A DNA stretch of 64,000 nucleotides, taken from the NCBI RefSeq assembly GCF_009602425.1, contig NW_022258359.1, positions 1 to 64,000 on the forward strand. The letters run 5' to 3'. The notes under the pieces are model-generated. The model saw only the letters and a list, made by a program, of their open reading frames with translations. It was not told the DNA's origin and did no database searches. Within the stretch, counting starts at the first letter, position 1. Each line of letters begins with the position of its first letter. Both the position numbers and the translations under genes were made by a program. This document shows positions 1-12,275 of this stretch, piece after piece. Source of the stretch: Actinia tenebrosa. Taxonomy: Eukaryota > Cnidaria > Anthozoa > Actiniaria > Actiniidae.

Positions 1-1140
1 AAAAGTAACAAGTGAATCATGAAAATATAGATAATAAGCTTTCAATTGATACCAGTTTCACTATGTCTACAGGGGGGTGCTACGAAAACCGATTTTTTGG
101 GGACTTATCAGGATTCAGCTTATCGGACTATTGTAAGTTTTAGCAAAAAAGCCAAAGAAAACAAGCACTGTAACTGCTAGGAGAAATGGAAATAGTGAAG
201 AGAGAAGAATAGAGAAGATACGTTTTCAAATTTCAGATCATTAACTGGACATTTAGCTCAAACAAACACTCAGGAAATCCAGCTTATGAACACGTTGATT
301 GAATGCACAAGGAGCCGAGAGACTGAAAAAATATCTTGATCTTCGAAGCTGGAAGAAATCTAGCAGTGCAGTACTTGGGAAACTGGTGTTTTAGTTGGAC
401 CCCGAAGTGGGAGAGTATACTCGCGCAAATAAAACGATGTAGTGCATTTCGATTCGATTTCAATGCATGGTTTTTATTATCGGAGATACTATCTTCATCT
501 GGAATAAAAAATAATTGAAGATTTTTTTCCCGATTTTATTTTTTCCTTTTCAATTTCATTCAAATTGAGGTCCCTGTGACTTCCGTATCGGGAGCTCCGC
601 TTTTAGGCAGTGCCTAAATATATATATTAGTGATATCCAGCTGATCTGTAAAATTGACATGGCCATGACGTTACGGCAAAACTGTGGTGCCATGAAGCCT
701 GCAAAAATTGAACAGCGGAAAATAAAAACATACCTGCCATTTAATAAAAACATAAAACTCATTCACTGTTAGTGTGTTATCTTGTTAACAAGCGTTTATT
801 AGCAATGCTATTTTTTTTCATTTGGTGGCCTGGAAACCATAATTTCAAGAAAAAATGTGACACCTCAGATTTTCAAATTTTCTCGGTTCTGATTGGCTAA
901 CATTTTGTCTCAAATCAGCTGGATACACTTCGATAATCAGAGTTACTACTGAGTTAATTAGCACCATGTGTCGTAGTTATCATCAGGTAGTGACAGTTAT
1001 ATACTGACGCTGTGATGCAAATGACCTATTTGCTCTATTGGATCTAAAAGAAAGAAAGAAGGTTCCGCTTGTTTTCTGATCTGTAATATGTTTTGTTATC
1101 TTATTAAAAGGTCTGGTTTTAATGTCTGGAGAGTCATTAT

Positions 1141-1250
1141 GCTTCCAATACACCTGTATTATCTACAGATAAACGTCTTATCCTTGGTCATTTAATATCG
1201 AACTACTTCCAATACACCGGTATTATCTACAGATAAACCCCTTATCCTTG
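1141..1250. repeat. Short tandem duplication, ~64-bp period, two copies
   Basis: The stretch beginning CTTCCAATACACC occurs at about 1142 and again at about 1206. Both copies run through TATTATCTACAGATAAA and CTTATCCTTG with few differences. This is a local duplication with no coding content. Confidence 0.7.
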
Positions 1251-1650
1251 TCTATCCTTGGCCATTTCCAAATACTTTATAATAATAAACCTGAAACACT
1301 TTTAAATAAAAAGTTTGAATCACGACATTTTTTATTTGTATAGAGCCCTAATTGTAGTGTTTGCTGTAGGATGACAAATTAAACAGTACAATACAAGCTA
1401 ACTGTGAAACAGGACAAGGTTAGGAGTAAATCAGATAAGATCGAAAAGTAACTAAACATAACACTCACAAATTGCTTCTTTAAATTAAAATTTTGTTCTT
1501 GTATCTCAGACGATTTCCCCCGTTTTCAATGAATATTTTACCAACTTTTTCCAAGAATATAGTGCAGTTGAGGATGAATCAGTTGTGAACGAGTACGTCT
1601 TTATCAGTAACTGTAGTGTGAAATTCGGTTGGCCATATAAGTGAATGTTG

Positions 1651-1816
1651 CTTGCTTTCGCTGTGTTTTAGGCTTTCACCACGTTTATCACCTGCAAGTT
1701 AATGAATAGCATTTCAGGATATCTATATTTCTAGCTTGCTTTCGCTGTGTTTAAGGCTTTCACGTTTGTCACCTGCAAGCTAATGAATAGCATTTAGGAC
1801 ATCTATGCTTCTAACC
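1651..1816. repeat. Tandem duplication, ~84-bp period, two copies
   Basis: Two adjacent copies begin CTTGCTTTCGCTGTGTTT and both contain CACCTGCAAG followed by TAATGAATAGCATTT. They differ by small indels and substitutions. Confidence 0.75.
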
Positions 1817-2126
1817 TTGAAGTTGCCGGTTTGGTTGGCCAATAAGATAACGTGCCAAGATTATGTGCAAATAAAACCATCTGTCCTTCAAAAACCCAAT
1901 CACTAGACTCACTTATGTCCACAAATTGAACTGTGGCATTTATGATTCAAAAATCGGAAACTCAGTGCTCCTTCGTACGACCTCAAACGTTTGCTTTCTT
2001 ATTTCTCAGATTCATCACTGTTGGAAAAACAATATTTTTCAAAATGCAAAAAATACCAGAAGAAGTTAAAGGCTTGTTGCTCTGATCTCGGGGGTATACG
2101 GCTGAAAGTGGCGGCTTCAGTCCTAG

Positions 2127-3781
2127 ATGGGATCAAAGAAGCGCCTTGAAATAATGCCGCAAGTTATCGACACAACACAGAAGCGAATAACATTGAATGT
2201 TGGAGGACAAAAACATGAGACGTACCTAAGTACTATCAGAAATTATCCTGACACTAGACTTTATTGGGTGGTTGAAAATGTCACTAAAACTATTGATTAT
2301 CATTCGGAAAAAATTGAACTTTTCTTCGATCGCCATCCTGGGATATTTTCACTTGTTTTGAATTATTACAGAACAGGTAAGCTTCATTGTCCAAATGATG
2401 TCTGTGGCCCTTTGTTCGAGGAAGAGCTTGCGTATTGGGGTATTGACGAAAAAAATATGGAGCCTTGTTGCTGGACATCCTATATTCAACACAGGGACGC
2501 TGAAAACAACTTAAAGAGCTTTAACGTGGCTGGTGATTTTGAAGCGGAACAAGACGAGGAAAGGGAAAAGTCTAAAGGAACTGATGATGAATCAGATCGA
2601 CATTCAAGCCGGATATTCAGTTTATGGTCAAAGTATAAACCGAAAGTGTGGTCAATACTGGAAGATCCACGCTCTTCTAGAGCTGCTAAGGTACGTCAAC
2701 TGAATCTTTTATATTACTACTGTCTTTTCGCGGGAACAAATTGGAAATATTTGAACAGCGGACAAAAAGTAACTTCTAGACATATATCAATAAGCACAAA
2801 CCCTTTTATGGCTATACATATATTCATAAGCTATTGTTATGTTATTGCTTCTCACGCACTGAGAAACTGTGGTTCAAAACCCTTATAGGAATAATAGTTC
2901 GTAAGTGTATATACATGGTTTCTAGTAATGAAGGTGAGACGTCTTTGATTGCTCCGTGTTGATTTCGCATATATAATAAGTCAATAAATGTTGTATTCAG
3001 CCGTCAAGTTGAATTGTAAATTTAACATTCTATACATTTAATTTGTCGAAGATTCTCCCTCTATTCTATTATATAGATAAATAAATGATGATACTGGCCG
3101 ATTCTTTATTTTCAATCACTATGAATTTTGATGTTGCAAGAATATTTTTTGGTGCCAAAAAAAAAACAAAACAAAAAAAAAAAAATTTCTTATGACCAAG
3201 TAACTAAATAGGGCTGTATCAATAATACAAGCTATCAAACATTGGAGTATTATAAGGGCATCTCTACTAGATACGAGATACTACGAGATACTACGAGATA
3301 CTGAATTAGCGAACAAAGTTTTAGATTTTTTAGAGTAAATGTATGGCGTCCAAAATTTTAAACAAATTACTTCATTAAGAAAACGTAAATATATAAATCG
3401 AATTTACAAACATAGTTCACAACACTAAAATGTTTTATTTGGCATAACTGAACTTATTTATCTCTACTACTGTAGATGCAGGACACGAGAATATTCGTTT
3501 AGTCACCAGCTCAGTCCAGTATCATTTGTAATGTTAGTTCCAATATATTAAGTACCTGTAGTTAATCTTATTCCCGGCTTATCGGATCTTTTCCGTTTCA
3601 TTTAATAATCAAATGAGCTTAGTTTTTCTTGTCAGCATTCCTCGTCAACTTTGTACCAGTGTCAGTATTTTGTTCATGGTTTGCTACCTCACCTATGACT
3701 TTTCAGACGCGTATTAGCCTAAGTCTATATTTTGCACTAGAAGTCAATCGAAACCCCCCACTCCCAGACCCTCGGGACGGC

Positions 3782-3867
<86 letters not shown>

Positions 3868-4033
3868 NCCAGAAATGGATTTTAAGCCAGAACGTTAATA
3901 TGGTCAAGAGGTGCTATGAATATGCATAAGCTGAAGAAAGAATTGAAAAAAAATGATGAACTTAACCAGCCTAGACTTAGTCCGCTGGCCAATGTAAACA
4001 TGATATATACAGACAAATAAAACTTGCCATAAC

Positions 4034-4084
<51 letters not shown>

Positions 4085-7000
4085 CATATTCGTACTAAGA
4101 AAATCCTTAATTTCAAACCCACCAAAAATCCTCGTGTTTAGGGGCGAAAAACACCCTTTATGCCTTATTCTTACCATTCAAGTAGTGTTAAATTTAGCAT
4201 TTCTTCCCGGTACACAGGGAGAGATTTCCTGTTACGATTATTGAAGTTGTTTCAGTTAAAATTGTTAATCTGTCGTAGTAAACGTCAGATTGCCCGGTTA
4301 TCTGTGCATTCTTGCTGTTAAACATGAATTGCTCGTTCAATCCCTGGTCTCGCCGTATAAATCCCCGCTTTGTCCCAGGCGTTGGATGGTTCCAATTGAC
4401 TAGTGAAGAAAATCAAGTTCACAATTCAGTAAAGAAATTAAACAAAAAGAAGAAGAAAAAAACAAAAACAAAAAACTACGATCTAAAATTTCCAACACTA
4501 AGTCACATCATAGTTCTGTAAAACATATCAAAGAATCAGGTTTATCACCTTTCATATGAATTCATGATTTAAATTTATTTTAAGTTGTTTGTTCGGGTGT
4601 TCTATGACGATAGTGAAAAAGAAGAATACAAGAAACGTCTAAATCAACTGTTCAGGCTAAAGTTACAACATTATATTTATATTTGCAAACTTTTAATTTC
4701 CTGTAGCAAAACTAGTTATGCTGCCCAAGACTGACATGCTTTCTTATCAGTATTCACAAACCCTTTAATTAGTTGTTCAATGAAACACCTTTATTAACTC
4801 TTTTGATCTTAATATCTCTGCCTATAGAACAAGAGGTATAATAGAGTGAATTATTCATGGATCTAATCCTTTCTACTGAGTAGAAAGACGCTCTATATCC
4901 AAGTAACCAAAACCTGCATCCAACCAAAATTTAAAACATTTATCATTCCTGTTTATCAGTTTAAATAAATTTGTGGGGTTTTACCCCAGAAATGTCTTGA
5001 CTTTTTTTACTGTATGCACCTGTTTATTTTAGTATTGTATTTATCAAAACCTTGAATGAGGGACAAAAGTCTATTGTTACAGCGCCAGGCTTCTCAATCA
5101 CACGCTTGAAATCGTACAATTAACTTTTGTGACGAAGTGAGTTTTGGTGGACGCTAATCATTGCGTTTCCATGACATTCCATAGGTACGTGCCCTAAAAA
5201 GCTTTGTGTTTTCCGAAAATGCTGGGAAATAATATGATTTGCGTCCACCAAACTCTTTTATGTCTAGAAAAAAAATTTCACGATTTGGCGACAATTTTTC
5301 TTGTCTTTGTTTGAGAAGCGCTGTAAAGTCACCAGATGAAGTAACGTGAAAACGAAGAACTTTAAACAACCTCTTCGCCTTCCATTCCTTCCAAACGCTC
5401 CGGCATACGTGTTTTGGGAGAGTTCTAACAGTCAAGAATACGCTGCCATTGTCATGGATGCAGTCAGCTCACTAGTCTAATCAACTTAGATATCGTATCC
5501 TTGACATTTTTAATCCCTATAGTTGAGGGCTGGAGTATAAGGAGATAAAATAAAGCTGAATAGAAACCCCCCACCCCCCCCAAAAAAAAAAAAAACTTAA
5601 ACAGAAAATCTATTTACAATTTTCGCTTTTTATAGCTCAGCATGATGCCAACTTTTCGCTCACCACATATTTCAACAACAAAATCAAAAAGTTGCCTTAA
5701 TTATAAATACGAAATTGAACAGAGCTTACCGTGCTTTGCCAGACTGTTTTTGATCGATTTCTTTTCTCCCAATTTCTGTGTTTTGGCAGTTGTCATGGCG
5801 ACAAATATATACTAGCTACAGGTGGTAGGATAAAATAAGTAATTTGAAATTGCATTTTAATCAAATGAAATTATTTCCCCCCCTAATTGCTAAAATAAAA
5901 CAATATGTGACTATTTCCATTACTCAAAATGAAGACTTGTATCGATGAATTCTAATAGAATTGTACTTTAAAAACTAAAAACTCGATACGATTAAGATGA
6001 TTCTAGTCTTGCTCCTCTTATCTATATATTATCAGTAAGGACTAAAGGATGTTTTCACGCTCTTAATATTTTCTTTTTAATTATTGACCTTTATTACCAA
6101 TCGGTCTATTTAAAATGGGTAACTAGGCTTGTGGTTTGTCATTATTAATGGTTTATTGTATTTCTTACTATTAGAAAGTAAAATACATTTACTCCTACCA
6201 TAAATGATTCAGATGAAGGCGTCTTTAGGCAGAAGAAAAAAAGAAAATGAAAGAAAAAGAGGGGAAAAAGAAAGAAAAAGAACTGGAAAAAAAGGAAATA
6301 AAAAGAAAAACTCGTGAAGGAAAATATGATAAATATATAGATAAATATCAAGAACCGTTGGAAATGTAACATCAAGTACTTTTCTTTTGATGTAAATATG
6401 TGTTGATTGTAATGACGCCACTGATGTTTGGTTGGTCTGGACATCGCAATTAGAACTGAGCGAGTTACAATATCAACATTAGAAAGGTTTTTGATCGCAA
6501 AGTTGAAAGCATAATAAAGAAACAAGCTATATGATAAAAGGGCAGTTAGATTCCGACTTCATTGAAAAACAGAAAATTNTTTGACTGCAGGGCTAATGAC
6601 GTTCGTTCATGCTAAGAACGCTCATGTTTTAATGAGGCCCGTATATTTATTATTTTCTCAGAGTTGAAATCTTCTGATGACAGCAGTATTTAAAATATGT
6701 CTGACATAAAAGCATTGAAATGACTTCACTACGACGAGTGCGCAGGCACAATTGCTCATGTGCGCATGTTATACTCCACCTTATCTCGTGCTCTGTTGCA
6801 TGGATATGCAGTCCACAGTTTAAGGTCTTTGTTGTCACGAGACAAAATCAATTACATGTATAAAAAAGATATATTAAGTAATATTAGAAAGCATTAGGTT
6901 GCCATAACTTATTTGCCAAAATCAAGTCTTAGAGTTTGAGGATGAAGAGGCGTAGTTCTATGAGGTTATCAGTATGGAATAGACTAAGAGTCCTTCTCCT

Positions 7001-9393
7001 TTATATGAGTTGAGGGAGGTAGATTTCATATTCACTTTTTCTATTACTAACTTCAATGCAAAAATTAGTGCAGAAGAGATAGTTGTAGTCTGTCTTCACT
7101 CTTTTTGCGAAAGAGGGGAGGGAGGATTTTAGATATCGATATTAAACCCCCGCCTCTCAAAACAATACATCTTCATCGTATTCTCACAAAAGTTAAATAT
7201 CTCAAACGTTGATTTTCAAGGGAGAATGACTCATATCAGATCACAAAGAACGAAAAATCAAAGCTTATTGCAAGATGTTTTGCCAAACCAAAGAGGAGAA
7301 GGCCACTAGTAAAAATTGGGACAAATTTTCGTACCACTTGTATGTGTTTTTGATCGCAGGGCCTCTATCAGGTTCGATTCTTGGACTCGCCATCGCTTGT
7401 GAGTAGAGTTCCTTGGGTCTCCGCTACCTTGATTCGAGGGGTTTTCTTTGTTTTCTGTAGTTCTTTTTCCACCCACAAAATTCAACGCGCCAAATCCCAA
7501 TTCCATCTGTTAAATCAGACTAGACCTTGTTTCAGGGTTCAATGAAATTCATAGTTCATTAATTTCTGGGGAGAGTACAGTTACAGGGAAATATTGCCTA
7601 CGCATTTAACTCAATGTCTTTTATTTCAGATTTTTTCAATCTTCTCAGTGGTCCTTGTGGTGTTATCTGTTGCAGCATCCTGTGCTATAACTCTACCTCA
7701 GTTCTCCGAAGCAAATACCAATCTTCACGTATCTCGTGTGATTTTTGATGTCATTGAGTACGTGTGTGGTAGTTGGTTTACCTTAGAAGTAGTAATGCGA
7801 GTAGTATTTTCTCCAAACAAAGTCAAACTTGTGAAGAGTTGGTTCTTCTGGATAGACCTTCTTTCCGTCGTGCCGTTTTACGTTCGGTTACTGTCTCCAG
7901 AAGGTGATAACTTAGCAGATGCTTTGCAAATGATTCGTTTATTAAGACTCTTTCGTTTCTTTAGACTATTATATGGTCTTCAAGTTCTTCTTCATACGCT
8001 CAAAGCCAGTTCTTACGAATTATTCCTTCTTTTAATCATCCTATTAATTCCAGTGGTTATGTTTTCATCTATTATTTTTTATGTGGAGAAAAAACTAGAC
8101 CGTTTTGAAACTAAATTTCAATCGATTCCTGCATCTTTCTGGTTTTCACTGATCACCATGACAACGGTTGGTTACGGAGATATGACTCCTAACTCATGGG
8201 CAGGTAAAATAATAGGAGGTGTGTGTGCAATATTTGGGGTTTTAATGGTTGCTCTGCCGATATCAATCATTGGCAGTAACTTCAACCTGTACTATGCTCA
8301 TGCCCAAGCAAGGCTTAAACTGCCTAGAAAGAAAAACAAGTTTCATTTTGATTCATTGACAACAGCTATGGCAAGGCAAGCTTTAAGGAGACGAGCAATG
8401 CGTAGGAAGAGTCCAAGGTGGTCTGGCAGTGAAGATCCTCTAAGTCTATGCAGTCGAGCAAACAGCACAGTTAAAGCTAACAACTTTGAATTGCTTGCTT
8501 GGGATGGCATTGCTTCAAGGAAATGTGCAGCTACTGATCAAACAAATAACGAAGTTAAAAAGCCTTCGAATAGATTGACCAACAAACAGCGAAAATTGAG
8601 CCGTGAGCGTCGTATGAGCAGAAATGACCGACCGCCTGCCAAGTTAGGGGATTTGCCAGAACACGAAGAAAACGAAAACGGATTAAAAACAGAAAAGTTA
8701 CCTACCTCGAGGTTAAGTCTAGGCAGTTCTTCTTTGCTTCATTTGACCAGCGAAGTACCTCATAGAAAAGTAACCGATGACAGATCGTACAGATCACGAT
8801 CATACAGTATGCCTCTCTCCACACAAAACACACAATATCCTAGACCTCCTCGGAAATATAGATCTGATAGCTCGACTGTATGTGAATATTGCTCGTTGCC
8901 TAAAGATGAACTGGATAGAGAAAATCTGCCTTTTAATTCTTATGAACTCTGTCAATGTGAAAGAATAACGGAGGGCCATGAACAACAGAGAAAAAGCTCA
9001 AGTTTTACTTTGATTATTCCTTCACCAGAAGGTACAGAAGATTGGGTAGAGGTTAGCTCGGAGAGTGTTAATTTTAAAGACGCCTACAATCCTACTTGTA
9101 GGTCATTTTCAATCAATTCAGATAATTACAAATCAAGTCAATCGAATAATGTAGAAATCTACGTGCGTGACGAAGATACACCACTTCGCACTTATCCGCC
9201 AGATAGTGATGGGCATAGCAGAGACCTGGATTCCAGTTTCTCACCATCATTTGGGACAAGAAAGTCATCAGACAATAGCACTGTACCCCTGCTGATTGTT
9301 GAATCAAACGATCAAGATAATCCCATCGATAGTGCGTGTTGTGGTTTTAATCATACCAAAATGCCAAACATCGAGATTGAAACAAGTATTTAA
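2127..9393 (+). CDS. Voltage-gated K+ channel subunit, Kv3/Shaw-like
   Basis: Plasma-membrane potassium channel subunit in two coding exons, 2127-2690 and 7630-9393. The donor is AAG|GTACGT and the acceptor TTTCAG|AT, both phase 0, giving about 775 residues. Exon 1 encodes the T1 tetramerisation domain (residues ~20-125) with the HX5CX20CC zinc motif of non-Shaker Kv channels (H87, C93, C114, C115). Closest resemblance is Kv3/Shaw (NYYRTGKLHCP, EEELAYWGIDE). Exon 2 encodes S1-S6, the selectivity filter TVGYGD (367-372) and a ~370-residue polar tail rich in Ser, Arg and Asn. The S2-S3 region also reads Kv3-like (MRVVFSPNK). Odd points are only four S4 arginines (R291, R294, R297, R300) and PIS (398-400) where conducting Kv channels have PXP. 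The ATG at 2154 is an alternative start. Family assignment is firm; whether it conducts alone is inference. Confidence 0.9.
3782..3867. repeat. (ATA/TAA)n microsatellite
   Basis: Uninterrupted AATAAT repeat of about 86 bp, ended by a single N at 3868. The length is likely underestimated or variable, because the N suggests an assembly problem at the repeat edge. Confidence 0.95.
4033..4083. repeat. (ATA/TAA)n microsatellite
   Basis: Second perfect AAT repeat of about 50 bp, some 170 bp after the first. Confidence 0.95.
7350..7475 (+). repeat. tRNA-derived SINE-like repeat, copy 1
   Basis: Contains a pol III B-box-like GGTTCGATTCT, then TGTGAGTAGAGTT, GGGTCTCC and CGAGGGGTTTTCT. The same order of blocks recurs near 33176-33345 and, inverted, at 53560-53760. 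The tail (CCACCCACAAAATTCAA) is shared in style. I infer a SINE family; no target duplication was identified. Confidence 0.5.
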
Positions 9394-9454
9394 AAATGAA
9401 ATCAGCTTAAAAAGCCAAAAGCGTTCTAGCATGCAACAGTCTAACACTTCAAGG

Positions 9455-9614
9455 CCACCCAGATGGATAGCTGGGGTATGGACCATCCACCCAGATGGAT
9501 AGCTGGGGTATGGATCATCCACCCAGATGGATAGCTGGGNTATGGACCATCCACCCAGATGGACAGCTGGGGTATGAACCATCCACCCAGATGGATAGCT
9601 GGGGTATAGACCAT
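9455..9614. repeat. 32-bp minisatellite, about five copies
   Basis: The unit begins CCACCCAGATGGATAGCTGG and recurs every ~32 bp, starting 62 bp after the Kv stop codon, so it probably lies in the 3' UTR. Copies are nearly identical; one base is N (9540). Frames through it give repetitive peptides that are not real proteins. Confidence 0.9.
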
Positions 9615-12275
9615 CAGTCTGTAGTACAAGGGACCATCTCATATTCCACTTATATTCTTGTGATTTATTTTGTATTTAGTCCGTTGTGCGTGCACTATAT
9701 CTATTGGTATATGTTGATGTATTTATGTCATCATATTTATATTTCACATCCAACTATTCTTCCGTAAGGTTTGCTCCACACGCACCAACACTACATTGGT
9801 AACTATTTACAACACTTAACACATAACTTACATGTTGATTTTTACTAAAGTAAAAACCGGAGTCACATGTTGATTTTTACTATAGAAAAACCGGAGTCAC
9901 AAAGGAAAAGTAAGACATCAAGTTTAGTTAACATGTGGTTCAGCAGGGACTCGAACCCGCGACATCAGGCTTGAACTATACAGCGGTAAGAGACATCACC
10001 GTAGCAGCGCATGCCAACCATGTACATAGAGAAAATAACCGCTTGGATTGATAATTGCTTTTCTTGTAACAATAATAAAATATAGAAAAAGAATTTTCTT
10101 TTGTCCCTTACTCTCAACACCCCTCCCTTGGGTATATAAGTCTAGTTACTAATCCTTGCTCGACCAAATTAACCACGGCAAATTAACACCAAACAGATAT
10201 GGAGAGAAAATTCAGGATCTGCACGCAGGCTAGAGCGCAGTGTCATCATACCCGCGGAGGTATTGAATCAGCACCTGATACTTTCATCACTTTATTTTCA
10301 CCAATGACTAATCAAGGTTTATTCAGGTGTTATTAATAAAGTTGTGTGGTAAATATTCATGTGTGAATTCCGAATGTCACAGGGATTTGTGTTCCCCCGA
10401 GTAATGTGTTCCCCCGAACTCTGGGCACTACTGTTTTGTGTTCCCCCCTCCCCTCCCTATGAAACATCTTTTGACACGATTCTTTCCCTCAGGTCAAGGA
10501 TGCTCTATAAATGATTGGTTTTCGGTTTACAAACCGGCTAAATCTTAGAATTTTCTTAAAATCTAAATTCAACGCGAACGAATTAAAAAAATCATGGAAG
10601 CTTCACAGTATGATAATGTTTTTAACTATTTATCCCGAAAGAAACATTTTCCTGATTTTGTGAATAAAGAAAAATATGTTTTACGCTGAATGTGCAAGAA
10701 GTTCTCGCTCGAAATAATTGGGCACGAAGAAACTCACCACATCGCGTACTATGGTACGTAGGAAAAGGAGGGGAAAAGAGAGTCAAAGACGTGAAGAGAA
10801 GCAAAGGTTCTTTGAGGAGTGACATTCATCTGTTTTCGGCAGTCATGTATTGCTAGATAATACAGCAAAGAAATTTTGCATATGAATTTTGCCACGAGAC
10901 CAAGAAAAGTACTCGCTTGATTTATTAAATTCGGTAAATAAAATTTTGTCTCCCAAAATACCAATAGAGATTATCCATTTATTTTTCGTTTTCAGAGTAA
11001 TAGTTATCTTTAATATGTCCTTAACCTGGGGGAGAGAATCGTGTCAAAAGATGTTTCATAGGAAGGGGAGGGGGGGGGGGGGTGGACACAAAACACTAGT
11101 GCCCAGTGTTCGGAGAAACACATAATTCGGGGGAACACAAATCACTGTGACATCGCCTATTGTTATTTTGCGTTTATTAAGTTTGCATTTAGCATTTATT
11201 TTGGTGCCGTTAAGTTGACTAATTTGATTTTGTTTCACGGAGAAATGTTTGCGCATTTCAGACCACCTGCCATTATCCCTTGAGAATAAGATTCTTTGTT
11301 AGAGCCATATCCATATTCATTTGTTTTCTCATGTGCAACCGTTAAGCAAAGGAATGATACAGTAGGGAATGAAAAGTGGACTGAAATGGGAAAACAATAC
11401 TCCCATATGCAGGCGCTTTAATGGACAGCCACTAACATTATTATATTCATAATATTGATATTGATCAGTATTGTTTTTTAATACAATTTAAGCGACGGAT
11501 CCGTGTTAATTTTGTGTACTGGTCAAATATTTGAACGGTTAAAAAATGTGTCCGGTAACTAGCCGTGTAAACGCAGGCTAACTATATTTCTTGTCGTCAG
11601 TTCCTTCAATCAAGAGCAGGTCGTAGCAGGTATTAAAGTAGACCAAAGGTGTGTACTTTGTCTTCGATCTCTCCATCCGTTCTCTATTCTCATGCACGAC
11701 TGTTCACTCAACGAAATGATACTCTACGGAATGATATGAGGACTGGATGGGAAAACCTGATTGCGCCCAAGTGGATTTCTATCTGATCAAGAAGTGATTC
11801 TTTAGGCCCAAACTGTGAAAATGATTATCATTTCAACTTTTTAGTATTTTATAAAGACTTCATTACAACTTGATCAACAGATTTGATTTGACAAGCAATA
11901 TTTCGTAATAAAAATTCTAACTGAAAGCTTTTATTTTTAAACATTTGTAGTCCTTAAACTATGCCAATTGAAGTATAAATTTAATTTGGATATGCAACAC
12001 TATCCATTAAACAAGAACATTTTGATAGTGTGGCCACTGACGTTTTTGATGACTTTATTTGATACTCGGCAATATCCCTGACTTGTTGTTGTTGATTTAT
12101 TAGGTTATAATTAATGTTCATGAAAACTACTTGATGTTAAAGTGATTTAAAGTTAAATATTTTAAATAATATTTTAAAAAACTATACATTCGTTGACCAT
12201 CAATTTTCTTAATTTACTTTTGTTTAATACGAAATTCCATCAGAATACTTTTCACTATTGATTCAAATAACTAAA
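9615..12275. other. Intergenic region between Kv and prdm14
   Basis: No coding sequence recognised. Holds a short tandem repeat of about 40 bp (9830-9900, two copies of CATGTTGATTTTTACTA), a tRNA-like B-box stretch on the minus strand near 9945-10020, and a non-autonomous inverted-repeat transposon (10374-11153). The rest is AT-rich unique sequence. Confidence 0.6.
10374..11153. mobile_element. Non-autonomous DNA transposon with ~125-bp terminal inverted repeats
   Basis: The left end ATGTCACAGGGATTTGTG... (10374 to ~10500) is matched in reverse complement by the right end (about 11025 to 11153, reading ATGTCACAGTGATTTGTG on the minus strand). Shared blocks inside the arms include GTGTTCCCCCGA, GGGCACTA, TATGAAACATCTTTTGACAC and GATTCT. 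The ~520-bp interior has no transposase-like ORF. Superfamily and target duplication could not be read. Confidence 0.8.

Larger units (their letters stand above)
1..2126. other. Upstream region of the Kv gene, no gene seen
   Basis: No exon or conserved coding stretch is visible. The only structure is two short local duplications (1141-1250 and 1651-1816, listed separately). The part just upstream of 2127 presumably holds the 5' UTR and promoter of the potassium channel gene, but no clear TATA or initiator element can be pointed to. Confidence 0.5.
2691..7629 (+). other. Intron of the Kv gene with microsatellites and a SINE-like copy
   Basis: The 4.9-kb intron separates the T1 exon from the transmembrane exon. 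It contains two TAA-type microsatellites, an A/G-rich tract near 6230-6310 and a tRNA-derived SINE-like stretch near 7350-7475. Short ORFs here read as simple repeats or noise. Confidence 0.7.

Noticed and set aside
6145-6525. 126-residue minus-strand frame rich in Phe
   Set aside because: It is the translation of a purine-rich low-complexity tract in the Kv intron.
9304-9767. Open frames on both strands through the 32-bp minisatellite giving repeated PSYPSGWM or DGQLG peptides
   Set aside because: They are translations of a tandem DNA repeat; 32 is not a multiple of three and no gene signals surround them.
9940-10025. Possible tRNA gene on the minus strand (GGGTTCGAGTCC B-box, ends GGTT/AACCA)
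   Set aside because: The T stem keeps only three pairs and the acceptor stem about five, with no clear anticodon arm. More likely a tRNA-derived repeat.
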